From the NCBI RefSeq assembly GCF_040819555.1, contig NZ_CP161920.1:2045001-2109000 (forward strand): a stretch of DNA of 64,000 nucleotides. The letters run 5' to 3'. Origin of the DNA: Nitratireductor sp. GISD-1A_MAKvit. GTDB lineage: Bacteria; Pseudomonadota; Alphaproteobacteria; Rhizobiales; Rhizobiaceae. The notes beneath the pieces were generated by a model. The model was given only the letters and a program-made list of their open reading frames with translations. It searched no databases and was not told the DNA's origin. A program made the position numbers and the translations under genes. Shown here piece by piece: positions 1 to 9,434 of this stretch. Each line of letters starts with the position of its first letter. Positions within the stretch are counted from its first letter, which is position 1.

Positions 1-3000
1 ATGGTTCCGCAAACAATGGTGAAGGCTTCTACAAATTCAAGAGATCGACGGGGCGTGCAACGCGCATTTCTTCAGCACCGGGGGCAAGCTCCAACGACGG
101 AATGAAATGCGCAACATCCGTTCTTAGCTTTGAAGCCGACATCTCGATCGAGAAGACCAATAGCCAGCAAACATACAAAGCCGGTGAGGACGTTGTCTAC
201 GAAATCAAGGTCTCCAACGAAGGGCCATTTGGTGCTGGCGACCTTCTTGTAAACGACCCCTTGCCTGATGGCATCACCGAAGCAAGCTGGACATGCAGCG
301 AGGCCGGTGGAGGCAATTGCGATGTACTGAGCGGTGTCGGTGCCATCGAAAATGCGGACGTTGACCTGGGGGTGGACGACTTTGTTGTCTTTACAGTCAC
401 GATGTCAGTGCCCGCCGATTTCGAGGGGGAGCTTGTGAACGTGGCAACTGTCGACGTTCCCAGCAGCGTTGACGATCCAGATCCTACCAACAACACATCG
501 ACGGACACGGATGTTCAGGGTGATGTATCGCTGACCAAAGACGGCGAGCTGGAAGACGCTAACGCCAATGGCAGACCTGATGCCGGGGAGAGGATCAACT
601 ACACCTTTACGGTGACGAATAAGGGCACTTCGCCCTTGACGAACATCTCGGTCAGCGACCCACAGGCGGAGATTACTGGCACCATTGCCAGCCTTGCTGC
701 GGGAGAAAGCGATTCCACTTCGATTACCGGTCATCACGTTCTTACCCAGGAGGAGATCGATTCGGGCAGCTACAGCAACGTCGCCCTTGTTGAGGCAGAG
801 GATCTTGATGGTGATCCGGTGATGGCGCATTCCGCGCCATCCGGTGAGACGGAGGGCGCCCCGACAGTTGTGGACCTATTGGCCGAAGGGGCAACCACAC
901 TTGAGAAATCGTCGCAACTCAACGATGCCAATGGCAACGGTGCACCCGATGTGGGCGAGGTGATCGATTACACCTTCACCGTGACCAATACGGGCAATGT
1001 GACGCTGACCGATGTTGCGGTGACGGATGACAAGGCCACGATCAGCGGCAGCCCCATTGCTTCAGTGGAACCCGGCGTCTCCGACAGCACCAGTGTGACC
1101 GGCGTCTACACGGTGACCCAGGAGGACATCGATGCCGGTTCGGTGGACAATGTTGCCACCGCCACGGGCAAGGACCCGGCTGGCAATGATGTGACGGTTC
1201 AGTCCAACCCGCCCGGCGGTGCTCCCGGCGATCCGACCACCACGGAGATGATGCAGAACTCCGAGATGGACTTCGTCAAGGAGGTGACGCACGACGACGC
1301 CAACGGCAATGGCACTGTCGATGCCGGCGAGCGTATGAACTACCAGTTCACGGTGGAGAACACGGGCAATGTTACGCTGACCAATGCCACGGTGACGGAC
1401 AGCAAGGCGACGATTGTCGGCGGCCCGATCCCGACGCTGGAACCCGGTGAAGTGGATGCCACGACGATCACCGGTTACCACGATGTGACCCAGGAGGAAG
1501 TCAACAGCGGCAATATCGAGAACAATGCCTCGGTTTCCGCCAAGGACCCTGCCGGCAATGATGTGACGCGCGATTCCCGTCCGCCGGGTGGTGAGCCCGG
1601 AGACAGCACGAACTTCACGGTGGAAACGGTTTCCTCCATGGAGACGGTGAAGGAATCCACGCTGAACGATGCCAATGGCAACGGTGCACCCGATGTGGGC
1701 GAGGTGATCGACTACACCTTCACCGTGACCAATACGGGCAATGTGACGCTGACCGATGTTGCGGTGACGGATGACAAGGCCACGATCAGCGGCAGCCCCA
1801 TTGCTTCAGTGGAACCCGGTGTCTCCGACAGCACCAGTGTGACCGGCGTCTACACGGTGACCCAGGAGGACATCAATGCCGGTTCGGTGGACAATGTTGC
1901 CACCGCCACGGGCAAGGACCCGGCCGGCAATGATGTGACGGTTCAGTCCAACCCGCCCGGCGGTGCCCCCGGCGATCCGACCACCACGGAGATGACGCAG
2001 AACTCCGAGATGGACTTCGTCAAGGAGGTGACGCACGACGACGCCAACGGCAATGGCACTGTCGATGCCGGCGAGCGTATGAACTACCAGTTCACGGTGG
2101 AGAACACGGGCAATGTTACGCTGACCAATGCCACGGTGACGGACAGCAAGGCGACGATTGTCGGCGGCCCGATCCCGACGCTGGAACCCGGTGAAGTGGA
2201 TGCCACGACGATCACCGGTTACCACGATGTGACCCAGGAGGAAGTCAACAGCGGCAATATCGAGAACAATGCCTCGGTTTCCGCCAAGGACCCTGCCGGC
2301 AATGATGTGACGCGCGATTCCCGTCCGCCGGGTGGTGAGCCCGGAGACAGCACGAACTTCACGGTGGAAACGGTTTCCTCCATGGAGACGGTGAAGGAAT
2401 CCACGCTGAACGATGCCAATGGCAACGGTGCACCCGATGTGGGCGAGGTGATCGACTACACCTTCACCGTGACCAATACGGGCAATGTGACGCTGACCGA
2501 TGTTGCGGTGACGGATGACAAGGCCACGATCAGCGGCAGCCCCATTGCTTCAGTGGAACCCGGTGTCTCCGACAGCACCAGTGTGACCGGCGTCTACACG
2601 GTGACCCAGGAGGACATCAATGCCGGTTCGGTGGACAATGTTGCCACCGCCACGGGCAAGGACCCGGCCGGCAATGATGTGACGGTTCAGTCCAACCCGC
2701 CCGGCGGTGCCCCCGGCGATCCGACCACCACGGAGATGACGCAGAACTCCGAGATGGACTTCGTCAAGGAGGTGACGCACGACGACGCCAACGGCAATGG
2801 CACTGTCGATGCCGGCGAGCGTATGAACTACCAGTTCACGGTGGAGAACACGGGCAATGTTACGCTGACCAATGCCACGGTGACGGACAGCAAGGCGACG
2901 ATTGTCGGCGGCCCGATCCCGACGCTGGAACCCGGTGAAGTGGATGCCACGACGATCACCGGTTACCACGATGTGACCCAGGAGGAAGTCAACAGCGGCA

Positions 3001-6000
3001 ATATCGAGAACAATGCCTCGGTTTCCGCCAAGGACCCTGCCGGCAATGATGTGACGCGCGATTCCCGTCCGCCGGGTGGTGAGCCCGGTGACAGCACGAA
3101 CTTCACGGTGGAAACGGTTTCCTCCATGGAGACGGTGAAGGAATCCACGCTGAACGATGCCAATGGCAACGGTGCACCCGATGTGGGCGAGGTGATCGAC
3201 TACACCTTCACCGTGACCAATACGGGCAATGTGACGCTGACCGATGTTGCGGTGACGGATGACAAGGCCACGATCAGCGGCAGCCCCATTGCTTCAGTGG
3301 AACCCGGCGTCTCCGACAGCACCAGTGTGACCGGCGTCTACACGGTGACCCAGGAGGACATCGATGCCGGTTCGGTGGACAATGTTGCCACCGCCACGGG
3401 CAAGGACCCGGCTGGCAATGATGTGACGGTTCAGTCCAACCCGCCCGGCGGTGCTCCCGGCGATCCGACCACCACGGAGATGATGCAGAACTCCGAGATG
3501 GACTTCGTCAAGGAGGTGACGCACGACGACGCCAACGGCAATGGCACTGTCGATGCCGGCGAGCGTATGAACTACCAGTTCACGGTGGAGAACACGGGCA
3601 ATGTTACGCTGACCAATGCCACGGTGACGGACAGCAAGGCGACGATTGTCGGCGGCCCGATCCCGACGCTGGAACCCGGTGAAGTGGATGCCACGACGAT
3701 CACCGGTTACCACGATGTGACCCAGGAGGAAGTCAACAGCGGCAATATCGAGAACAATGCCTCGGTTTCCGCCAAGGACCCTGCCGGCAATGATGTGACG
3801 CGCGATTCCCGTCCGCCGGGTGGTGAGCCCGGAGACAGCACGAACTTCACGGTGGAAACGGTTTCCTCCATGGAGACGGTGAAGGAATCCACGCTGAACG
3901 ATGCCAATGGCAACGGTGCACCCGATGTGGGCGAGGTGATCGACTACACCTTCACCGTGACCAATACGGGCAATGTGACGCTGACCGATGTTGCGGTGAC
4001 GGATGACAAGGCCACGATCAGCGGCAGCCCCATTGCTTCAGTGGAACCCGGTGTCTCCGACAGCACCAGTGTGACCGGCGTCTACACGGTGACCCAGGAG
4101 GACATCAATGCCGGTTCGGTGGACAATGTTGCCACCGCCACGGGCAAGGACCCGGCCGGCAATGATGTGACGGTTCAGTCCAACCCGCCCGGCGGTGCCC
4201 CCGGCGATCCGACCACCACGGAGATGACGCAGAACTCCGAGATGGACTTCGTCAAGGAGGTGACGCACGACGACGCCAACGGCAATGGCACTGTCGATGC
4301 CGGCGAGCGTATGAACTACCAGTTCACGGTGGAGAACACGGGCAATGTTACGCTGACCAATGCCACGGTGACGGACAGCAAGGCGACGATTGTCGGCGGC
4401 CCGATCCCGACGCTGGAACCCGGTGAAGTGGATGCCACGACGATCACCGGTTACCACGATGTGACCCAGGAGGAAGTCAACAGCGGCAATATCGAGAACA
4501 ATGCCTCGGTTTCCGCCAAGGACCCTGCCGGCAATGATGTGACGCGCGATTCCCGTCCGCCGGGTGGTGAGCCCGGAGACAGCACGAACTTCACGGTGGA
4601 AACGGTTTCCTCCATGGAGACGGTGAAGGAATCCACGCTGAACGATGCCAATGGCAACGGTGCACCCGATGTGGGCGAGGTGATCGACTACACCTTCACC
4701 GTGACCAATACGGGCAATGTGACGCTGACCGATGTTGCGGTGACGGATGACAAGGCCACGATCAGCGGCAGCCCCATTGCTTCAGTGGAACCCGGTGTCT
4801 CCGACAGCACCAGTGTGACCGGCGTCTACACGGTGACCCAGGAGGACATCAATGCCGGTTCGGTGGACAATGTTGCCACCGCCACGGGCAAGGACCCGGC
4901 CGGCAATGATGTGACGGTTCAGTCCAACCCGCCCGGCGGTGCCCCCGGCGATCCGACCACCACGGAGATGACGCAGAACTCCGAGATGGACTTCGTCAAG
5001 GAGGTGACGCACGACGACGCCAACGGCAATGGTTTCATTGATGTCGGGGAACGCCTCAATTACCAGTTCACGGTGGAGAACACGGGCAATGTTACGCTGA
5101 CCGATGCCACGGTGACGGACAGCAAGGCGACGATTGTCGGCGGTCCGATCCCCAGCCTTGATCCCGGTGAAGTGGATGCCACGACGATCACCGGCTATCA
5201 CGATGTGACCCAGGAGGAAGTCGACAGCGGCAATATCGAGAACACCGCTTCTGCTTCCGCCAAGGACCCTGCCGGCAATGATGTGACGCGCGATTCCCGT
5301 CCGCCGGATGGCGAACCGGGTGACACCACGAACATGACTGTCGAATACAACAGCTCAATGGAGACGGTTAAGGAATCTGCCCTCAACGACACCAATGCAA
5401 ACGGGCTTCCCGATGTGGGCGAGGTGATCGACTACACCTTCACCGTGACCAATACGGGCAATGTGACGCTGACCGATGTTGCGGTGACGGATGACAAGGC
5501 CACGATCAGCGGAAGCCCCATTGCCACGCTGGAGCCGGGCGTGTCCGACAGCACCAGTGTGACCGGTGTCTACACGGTGACCCAGGAGGACATCGATGCC
5601 GGTTCGGTGGACAATGTTGCCACCACCACGGGCAAGGACCCGGCCGGCAATGATGTGACGGTTCAGTCCAACCCGCCCGGCGGTGCGCCTGGTGACCCTG
5701 CAACCACAGAGATGACGCAGCACTCCGAGATGGATTTCATCAAGGAAGCGAGTCATGACGATGCAAACGGCAACGGGTTCGTCGATGCAGGTGAACGACT
5801 GAACTATCTCTTCACGGTTGTGAATACCGGCAATGTGACGCTGACCAACGCCACGGTGACGGACAGCAAGGCGACGATTGTCGGCGGTCCGATCCCGAGC
5901 CTTGCGCCGGGTGAAGTGGATGCCACGACCATTACCGGTTACCACGACGTGACCCAGGAGGATGTCGACAGCGGAAATGTCGAGAACACCGCTTCTGCTT

Positions 6001-8306
6001 CCGCCAAGGACCCTGCCGGCAATGATGTCACCCAGACCTCGCGTCCGCCCGGTGGCGAACCCGGCGACAGCACCAATTTCGATGTCGCCGGAAACGGTCA
6101 GGTGGATATCGTCAAGGAGGCTGAACTCGATGATGCAAACGGGAATGGCTTTGCCGACGCCGGTGAAACGGTCAACTACATCTTCACTGTGACCAACACG
6201 GGCAATGTGACGCTGACCGATGTTGAGGTGACGGACGACAAGGCCACCGTTAGCGGCAGTCCCATTGCCAGACTGGAGCCCGGCGTATCCGACAGCACCA
6301 GCGTCACCGGTGTCTACACGATCGCGCAGCAGGATATCGATAGTGGATCGTTCGAGAATGTTGCATCGGCCACCGGGAAGGATCCCAAGGGAGAAGACGT
6401 TACAGCCCAGTCGCGCCCGACAGATGGTGAGCCCGGTGACACGACACTGATTACTTTTGAACCCAATCCGGCCATTGAAGTAGAACTGGTGGATACCCTG
6501 AGGGATGATGACACAAGCGAGTTCCCCGACCCCGGTGAGGCGCTGGTATACACCATAAAAATCCGGAACACCGGTAACCTCACCGTTCACAACATCTCCG
6601 CCCAGGAGATGGATGTTGCGAGTGAAATAGCGCCTGCGTCCACAATGGAACCCCAGGAGAGTGTCCCTGTCTCTGGCGGTGTCCTGCAGGAGCTTTCGCC
6701 CGGTGAGGAGGACAGTGGTACATTCTCGGTTCTCTATCCGTTAACCCAGGATGATGTGGACGAGGGTATGATTGTGGCCAGCGTCAAGGCTGCAGGGGTC
6801 GCAGCCAATGGAACTCCTGTCGAAGACGCGTCCGATGATCCTGAAGATTCCGAAAATGTTGATATGGAAGGCGACGCCGAGCCGGATGATCCCACAGATA
6901 CCCGTCTCCTTCAGCATCCCTCACTATCGATGGTGAAGACAGGAACGTTCCAGGGGACGGCCGATGAGTTCGCGGAACCAGGTGACACGATCCTTTACAC
7001 CTTTATGGTGACGAATGATGGCAATGTAACACTCAGAAATGTTGTTCCTTCCGATCCCGGACCTCGCTTTGATGGCAAGCCGGGGACGGGGACCATGACG
7101 GGTTTCACGCCGGAGAGTGCCGACCTCGGCGCCGATGAGAGCGAGACGTTTACGGCCACCTATACGCTCACACAGGCAGACATTGATGCTGCTCAGGGTG
7201 TCGAGAATGGTATCAAGAACAAGGCGACCGCATCGGGGACCGGCCCAAGAGGGCAAGAGGCCGTTTCACCCGAAGCCGAGGCCGTCGTGGAAATTCCAGG
7301 TTTTGCAATCAACAAGACTGCCGGCTTCACTGAAGTACAACGCGGCGACAGGGTACCTTACACGATCCGGGTGAAACCGATCGCCTACCAGAATGCCGTG
7401 ATATTCGATGTCGTGGACATGATGCCGCCAGGGTTCGCCTTTGTGAAAGGTTCAGCAAACATCGATGGAAAGGCGGTTGCTCCGACGGTAGAGGGTAGGA
7501 AACTGACATTCGAAGATATATTTGTCCCCGAAAGTATGCCCGTTGAGATTTCATTCGATCTGGCAGTTTCTGCTGCGGTGAAGCCGGGTGAGTACATAAA
7601 TCGCACCTGGGTGCAGGACCAATTCGATGAAAAGGTCTCGCGTGTTGCAACGGCACTTGTTGAGGTGGTTGTAGAGGCGGTGTTCGATTGCGGCGACATA
7701 ATTGGCAAGGTCTTCAACGATGTTAACCGCAACGGGTATCAGGATTCTGGCGAACCGGGGCTTGCAGGTGTTCGGGTGACGACAGTCAAGGGACTCTTGC
7801 TGACAGCCGACGACCATGGCCGGTTCCATGTGGCATGTGCGGACCTTCCCGACCAGAGGATCGGCACGAACTACATCATGAAGCTCGATCCGCGCTCTCT
7901 GCCCACCGGTTATCGCCTCACCACGGAAAACCCACGGGTCGTGCGGCTAACCGCCGGTAAGGCCTCCGAGTTCTCGTTTGGCGCGTCCGTTGGCAGGGTC
8001 GTACGGCTCGATGTGAGCGATGCGGCGTTTGTAGAGGGTACTGTGGAGCTGCATCCCGAATGGGCATTGCAGTTTGGCCAGATGATCGCGTTGCTTGACA
8101 AGGAGCCTTCCGTATTGCGGTTGAACTATACCTCTTCGGGAGAATCGAAACGGCTTGCGCAAAAGCGTCTCAACGCCATCCGCAAGATGATCCGGGAGGA
8201 ATGGAAGTCGGTTGGTGGCCGCTACAGACTGGAGATCGAGACTCGGATGCAAAGGGTGCGAAACGCGGCGCCCAGGCCCTCAAACCGAAGATCGGTCTAT
8301 AAATAA
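1..8306 (+). CDS. Giant DUF11/DUF7507-type repeat surface protein, 5' end outside window
   Basis: The reading frame is open from the first bases of the window, so the ATG at 102 is probably internal and the N-terminus lies upstream. About 2,760 codons are visible. The body is a series of roughly 124-residue beta-sandwich-like repeats of the DUF11/DUF7507 type (motifs YTFTVTNTGNVTLTDVAV and PPGGAPGDPT), normally found in extracellular adhesins and fibres. Each repeat carries a 12-residue DxNxNGxxDxxE loop that matches an EF-hand-type calcium site. Near residue 2530 there is an SdrD_B-like segment (GKVFNDVNRNGYQDSGEPGL). The last 100 residues are charged and look OmpA-like. No sorting signal or transmembrane anchor is visible at the C-terminus. 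Function is inferred as a calcium-stiffened surface or secreted adhesin; the export route is unknown. Confidence 0.85.
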   Translation, partial: GSANNGEGFYKFKRSTGRATRISSAPGASSNDGMKCATSVLSFEADISIEKTNSQQTYKAGEDVVYEIKVSNEGPFGAGDLLVNDPLPDGITEASWTCSEAGGGNCDVLSGVGAIENADVDLGVDDFVVFTVTMSVPADFEGELVNVATVDVPSSVDDPDPTNNTSTDTDVQGDVSLTKDGELEDANANGRPDAGERINYTFTVTNKGTSPLTNISVSDPQAEITGTIASLAAGESDSTSITGHHVLTQEEIDSGSYSNVALVEAEDLDGDPVMAHSAPSGETEGAPTVVDLLAEGATTLEKSSQLNDANGNGAPDVGEVIDYTFTVTNTGNVTLTDVAVTDDKATISGSPIASVEPGVSDSTSVTGVYTVTQEDIDAGSVDNVATATGKDPAGNDVTVQSNPPGGAPGDPTTTEMMQNSEMDFVKEVTHDDANGNGTVDAGERMNYQFTVENTGNVTLTNATVTDSKATIVGGPIPTLEPGEVDATTITGYHDVTQEEVNSGNIENNASVSAKDPAGNDVTRDSRPPGGEPGDSTNFTVETVSSMETVKESTLNDANGNGAPDVGEVIDYTFTVTNTGNVTLTDVAVTDDKATISGSPIASVEPGVSDSTSVTGVYTVTQEDINAGSVDNVATATGKDPAGNDVTVQSNPPGGAPGDPTTTEMTQNSEMDFVKEVTHDDANGNGTVDAGERMNYQFTVENTGNVTLTNATVTDSKATIVGGPIPTLEPGEVDATTITGYHDVTQEEVNSGNIENNASVSAKDPAGNDVTRDSRPPGGEPGDSTNFTVETVSSMETVKESTLNDANGNGAPDVGEVIDYTFTVTNTGNVTLTDVAVTDDKATISGSPIASVEPGVSDSTSVTGVYTVTQEDINAGSVDNVATATGKDPAGNDVTVQSNPPGGAPGDPTTTEMTQNSEMDFVKEVTHDDANGNGTVDAGERMNYQFTVENTGNVTLTNATVTDSKATIVGGPIPTLEPGEVDATTITGYHDVTQEEVNSGNIENNASVSAKDPAGNDVTRDSRPPGGEPGDSTNFTVETVSSMETVKESTLNDANGNGAPDVGEVIDYTFTVTNTGNVTLTDVAVTDDKATISGSPIASVEPGVSDSTSVTGVYTVTQEDIDAGSVDNVATATGKDPAGNDVTVQSNPPGGAPGDPTTTEMMQNSEMDFVKEVTHDDANGNGTVDAGERMNYQFTVENTGNVTLTNATVTDSKATIVGGPIPTLEPGEVDATTITGYHDVTQEEVNSGNIENNASVSAKDPAGNDVTRDSRPPGGEPGDSTNFTVETVSSMETVKESTLNDANGNGAPDVGEVIDYTFTVTNTGNVTLTDVAVTDDKATISGSPIASVEPGVSDSTSVTGVYTVTQEDINAGSVDNVATATGKDPAGNDVTVQSNPPGGAPGDPTTTEMTQNSEMDFVKEVTHDDANGNGTVDAGERMNYQFTVENTGNVTLTNATVTDSKATIVGGPIPTLEPGEVDATTITGYHDVTQEEVNSGNIENNASVSAKDPAGNDVTRDSRPPGGEPGDSTNFTVETVSSMETVKESTLNDANGNGAPDVGEVIDYTFTVTNTGNVTLTDVAVTDDKATISGSPIASVEPGVSDSTSVTGVYTVTQEDINAGSVDNVATATGKDPAGNDVTVQSNPPGGAPGDPTTTEMTQNSEMDFVKEVTHDDANGNGFIDVGERLNYQFTVENTGNVTLTDATVTDSKATIVGGPIPSLDPGEVDATTITGYHDVTQEEVDSGNIENTASASAKDPAGNDVTRDSRPPDGEPGDTTNMTVEYNSSMETVKESALNDTNANGLPDVGEVIDYTFTVTNTGNVTLTDVAVTDDKATISGSPIATLEPGVSDSTSVTGVYTVTQEDIDAGSVDNVATTTGKDPAGNDVTVQSNPPGGAPGDPATTEMTQHSEMDFIKEASHDDANGNGFVDAGERLNYLFTVVNTGNVTLTNATVTDSKATIVGGPIPSLAPGEVDATTITGYHDVTQEDVDSGNVENTASASAKDPAGNDVTQTSRPPGGEPGDSTNFDVAGNGQVDIVKEAELDDANGNGFADAGETVNYIFTVTNTGNVTLTDVEVTDDKATVSGSPIARLEPGVSDSTSVTGVYTIAQQDIDSGSFENVASATGKDPKGEDVTAQSRPTDGEPGDTTLITFEPNPAIEVELVDTLRDDDTSEFPDPGEALVYTIKIRNTGNLTVHNISAQEMDVASEIAPASTMEPQESVPVSGGVLQELSPGEEDSGTFSVLYPLTQDDVDEGMIVASVKAAGVAANGTPVEDASDDPEDSENVDMEGDAEPDDPTDTRLLQHPSLSMVKTGTFQGTADEFAEPGDTILYTFMVTNDGNVTLRNVVPSDPGPRFDGKPGTGTMTGFTPESADLGADESETFTATYTLTQADIDAAQGVENGIKNKATASGTGPRGQEAVSPEAEAVVEIPGFAINKTAGFTEVQRGDRVPYTIRVKPIAYQNAVIFDVVDMMPPGFAFVKGSANIDGKAVAPTVEGRKLTFEDIFVPESMPVEISFDLAVSAAVKPGEYINRTWVQDQFDEKVSRVATALVEVVVEAVFDCGDIIGKVFNDVNRNGYQDSGEPGLAGVRVTTVKGLLLTADDHGRFHVACADLPDQRIGTNYIMKLDPRSLPTGYRLTTENPRVVRLTAGKASEFSFGASVGRVVRLDVSDAAFVEGTVELHPEWALQFGQMIALLDKEPSVLRLNYTSSGESKRLAQKRLNAIRKMIREEWKSVGGRYRLEIETRMQRVRNAAPRPSNRRSVYK
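921..5384. repeat. Six tandem 744-bp coding repeats, arranged A-B-B-A-B-B
   Basis: Units begin at 921, 1665, 2409, 3153, 3897 and 4641, exactly 744 bp apart, and each encodes two beta-sandwich repeats (248 aa). They are almost identical until about 5030, where unit 6 diverges; further, older units follow at 5385 and 6129. Units 1 and 4 share variants (cccggcgtc, DIDAGS, EMMQNS) that differ from units 2, 3, 5 and 6 (cccggtgtc, DINAGS, EMTQNS). This pattern implies that a block of three units (2,232 bp) was duplicated as a whole. Confidence 0.95.
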
Positions 8307-8317
8307 GTACATACAAG

Positions 8318-8347
8318 CACCCGGATCCTGGATCCGGGTGTTTCTTT
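8318..8347 (+). terminator. Rho-independent terminator after the giant gene
   Basis: An 11-bp inverted repeat (CACCCGGATCC with GGATCCGGGTG) starts 11 bases after the stop codon and is followed by TTTCTTT. It lies between convergent genes, so it may also stop transcription from the minus-strand gene that ends at 8362. Confidence 0.8.
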
Positions 8348-8361
8348 CCGGACAGAGGTAG

Positions 8362-9063
8362 TCAGTCCTGAAGGATGACCCGGTCTCCGCGGAGTTCAAA
8401 AGCCGAGAGCGTATTGATGAAACTCATTCCCAGAAGGCTTTGCTGCAGGCTACCCGGGCGGGCTATGTAAACAGGAATTTCGTGCCGGAAGATCGACCCT
8501 ATACGGACCTCGCTCGCTTCTTCACGGGCCACGAAAGTGGAGCCGTTGGCGGTGGACACCGGAATGCGATAGTCCAGTGTTTCTGTTACAAAACCTGCAG
8601 AACGCGCATCGCTCGCAGACAGCACGATGGAGCTTGCTCCCGTGTCGATCAGCATGCGCACAGCCTTTCCGTTCACATGGGCGATGATCTCAAAATGTCC
8701 GTTGATTGCGCGCTCTACCATCACCCGCGCAATGCCATCCTTCGCTTTCAGTGCGACCGGGCTCCCCGGCACCAGTCCAGCAGTAACCCGACTGGCGACA
8801 TCCTGAATTTCGTATCGATACTGATAAAGAGCCATCAGCGCCACAAGGAGCGCGCTCCAGAAGGCAAATGAGCGGGCGGTTGCCCCCAACCGCATTCCGG
8901 AGCCCATCATGCCAACGATCAGGGCGCTGGCCCAAAGCCCGAGGTAAAGCGTGCCTGCGAACACGGAATTTGGCAGGCCGAAAACCTGACCTTCATCGTG
9001 ATTGACGACGAGCAGAACCAGTCCACCGGCGAGAACGACCAGAACCAGCCAAAGAATTCGCAA
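8362..9063 (-). CDS. Retropepsin-like aspartic protease, TIGR02281 type, membrane-anchored
   Basis: The 233-aa protein has an N-terminal hydrophobic stretch (residues 3-20) and two more hydrophobic segments before residue 80, then a soluble domain. The active-site motif LIDTGASSIVLS near residue 138 is the D-T-G signature of single-lobed, dimerising aspartic proteases. A second motif typical of the family, SLLGMSFINTLSAFEL, lies near the C-terminus. The start codon is 2 bases after the stop of the DUF1289 gene, so the two are probably translated from one mRNA. The substrate is unknown; the layout suggests a periplasm-facing protease held in the inner membrane. Confidence 0.85.
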   Translation of the reverse strand: MRILWLVLVVLAGGLVLLVVNHDEGQVFGLPNSVFAGTLYLGLWASALIVGMMGSGMRLGATARSFAFWSALLVALMALYQYRYEIQDVASRVTAGLVPGSPVALKAKDGIARVMVERAINGHFEIIAHVNGKAVRMLIDTGASSIVLSASDARSAGFVTETLDYRIPVSTANGSTFVAREEASEVRIGSIFRHEIPVYIARPGSLQQSLLGMSFINTLSAFELRGDRVILQD

Positions 9064-9065
9064 GG

Positions 9066-9299
9066 CTATCTCTCCCCGGTCTTTTCACGCTTGAGGACCG
9101 CGCGTCTGGTTTCCCGTCTGGGCTTGCGCTCGATCGTTTGCAGGCGCTCCTGCAGAGTTGACATCACGGTGAGGCGCTCTGTCCGCGTCATGCTTTGCCA
9201 GGCCGAAATCTCGCCGCGCGTTCGACCGCATCCGATACACAAGCCGGATGTCTCTTCGATCGAGCAGAGGAGAATGCAGGGGGATTCGATCTCGGCCAT
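9066..9299 (-). CDS. DUF1289 family small cysteine protein
   Basis: This 77-aa protein contains the DUF1289 signature: CILLC near the N-terminus, then GLCIGCGRTRGEISAWQSM. The four cysteines (CxxxC and CxxC) suggest a metal or iron-sulfur site, which is inferred and not proven for the family. It is the first gene of a pair with the aspartic protease and is divergent from cobT, an order common in rhizobia. Confidence 0.85.
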   Translation of the reverse strand: MAEIESPCILLCSIEETSGLCIGCGRTRGEISAWQSMTRTERLTVMSTLQERLQTIERKPRRETRRAVLKREKTGER

Positions 9300-9398
9300 A
9301 ATTTATCCAATACATTGACCAGAGATGGGGAACGGTGCCGGTCAGTGCAAGCGGAAAATATGCGCAAATCGGCCATTGCGTGTTTTCTTCATGGTGAG

Positions 9399-9426
9399 TA
9401 TCCCGATGCCGAGACCAATCGGGATA
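9399..9426 (+). promoter_or_regulatory. Stem-loop in the cobT leader covering the Shine-Dalgarno region
   Basis: A perfect 9-bp inverted repeat (TATCCCGAT at 9399-9407, ATCGGGATA at 9418-9426) with a 10-nt loop ends 8 bases before the cobT ATG at 9435. The only purine-rich stretch near this start, GGGATAG, lies in the 3' arm, so folding would hide it. It may be a translational control element; it does not match a cobalamin riboswitch. Confidence 0.45.
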
Positions 9427-9434
9427 GTTGTTTC

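Noticed and set aside
1062..5395. Series of minus-strand ORFs of 139 and 68 aa repeated every 744 bp
   Set aside because: They are antisense shadows of the repeat gene and repeat only because the coding strand does.
921..6480. CRISPR-like periodicity
   Set aside because: The repeats are long, coding and contiguous, with no spacers; no Cas genes are in the window.
5355..6590. 411-aa minus-strand ORF
   Set aside because: Antisense to the repeat protein; no ribosome site or family motif.
9300..9434. Cobalamin riboswitch before cobT
   Set aside because: The B12 box and the conserved core of the riboswitch are not visible; only a simple hairpin is there.
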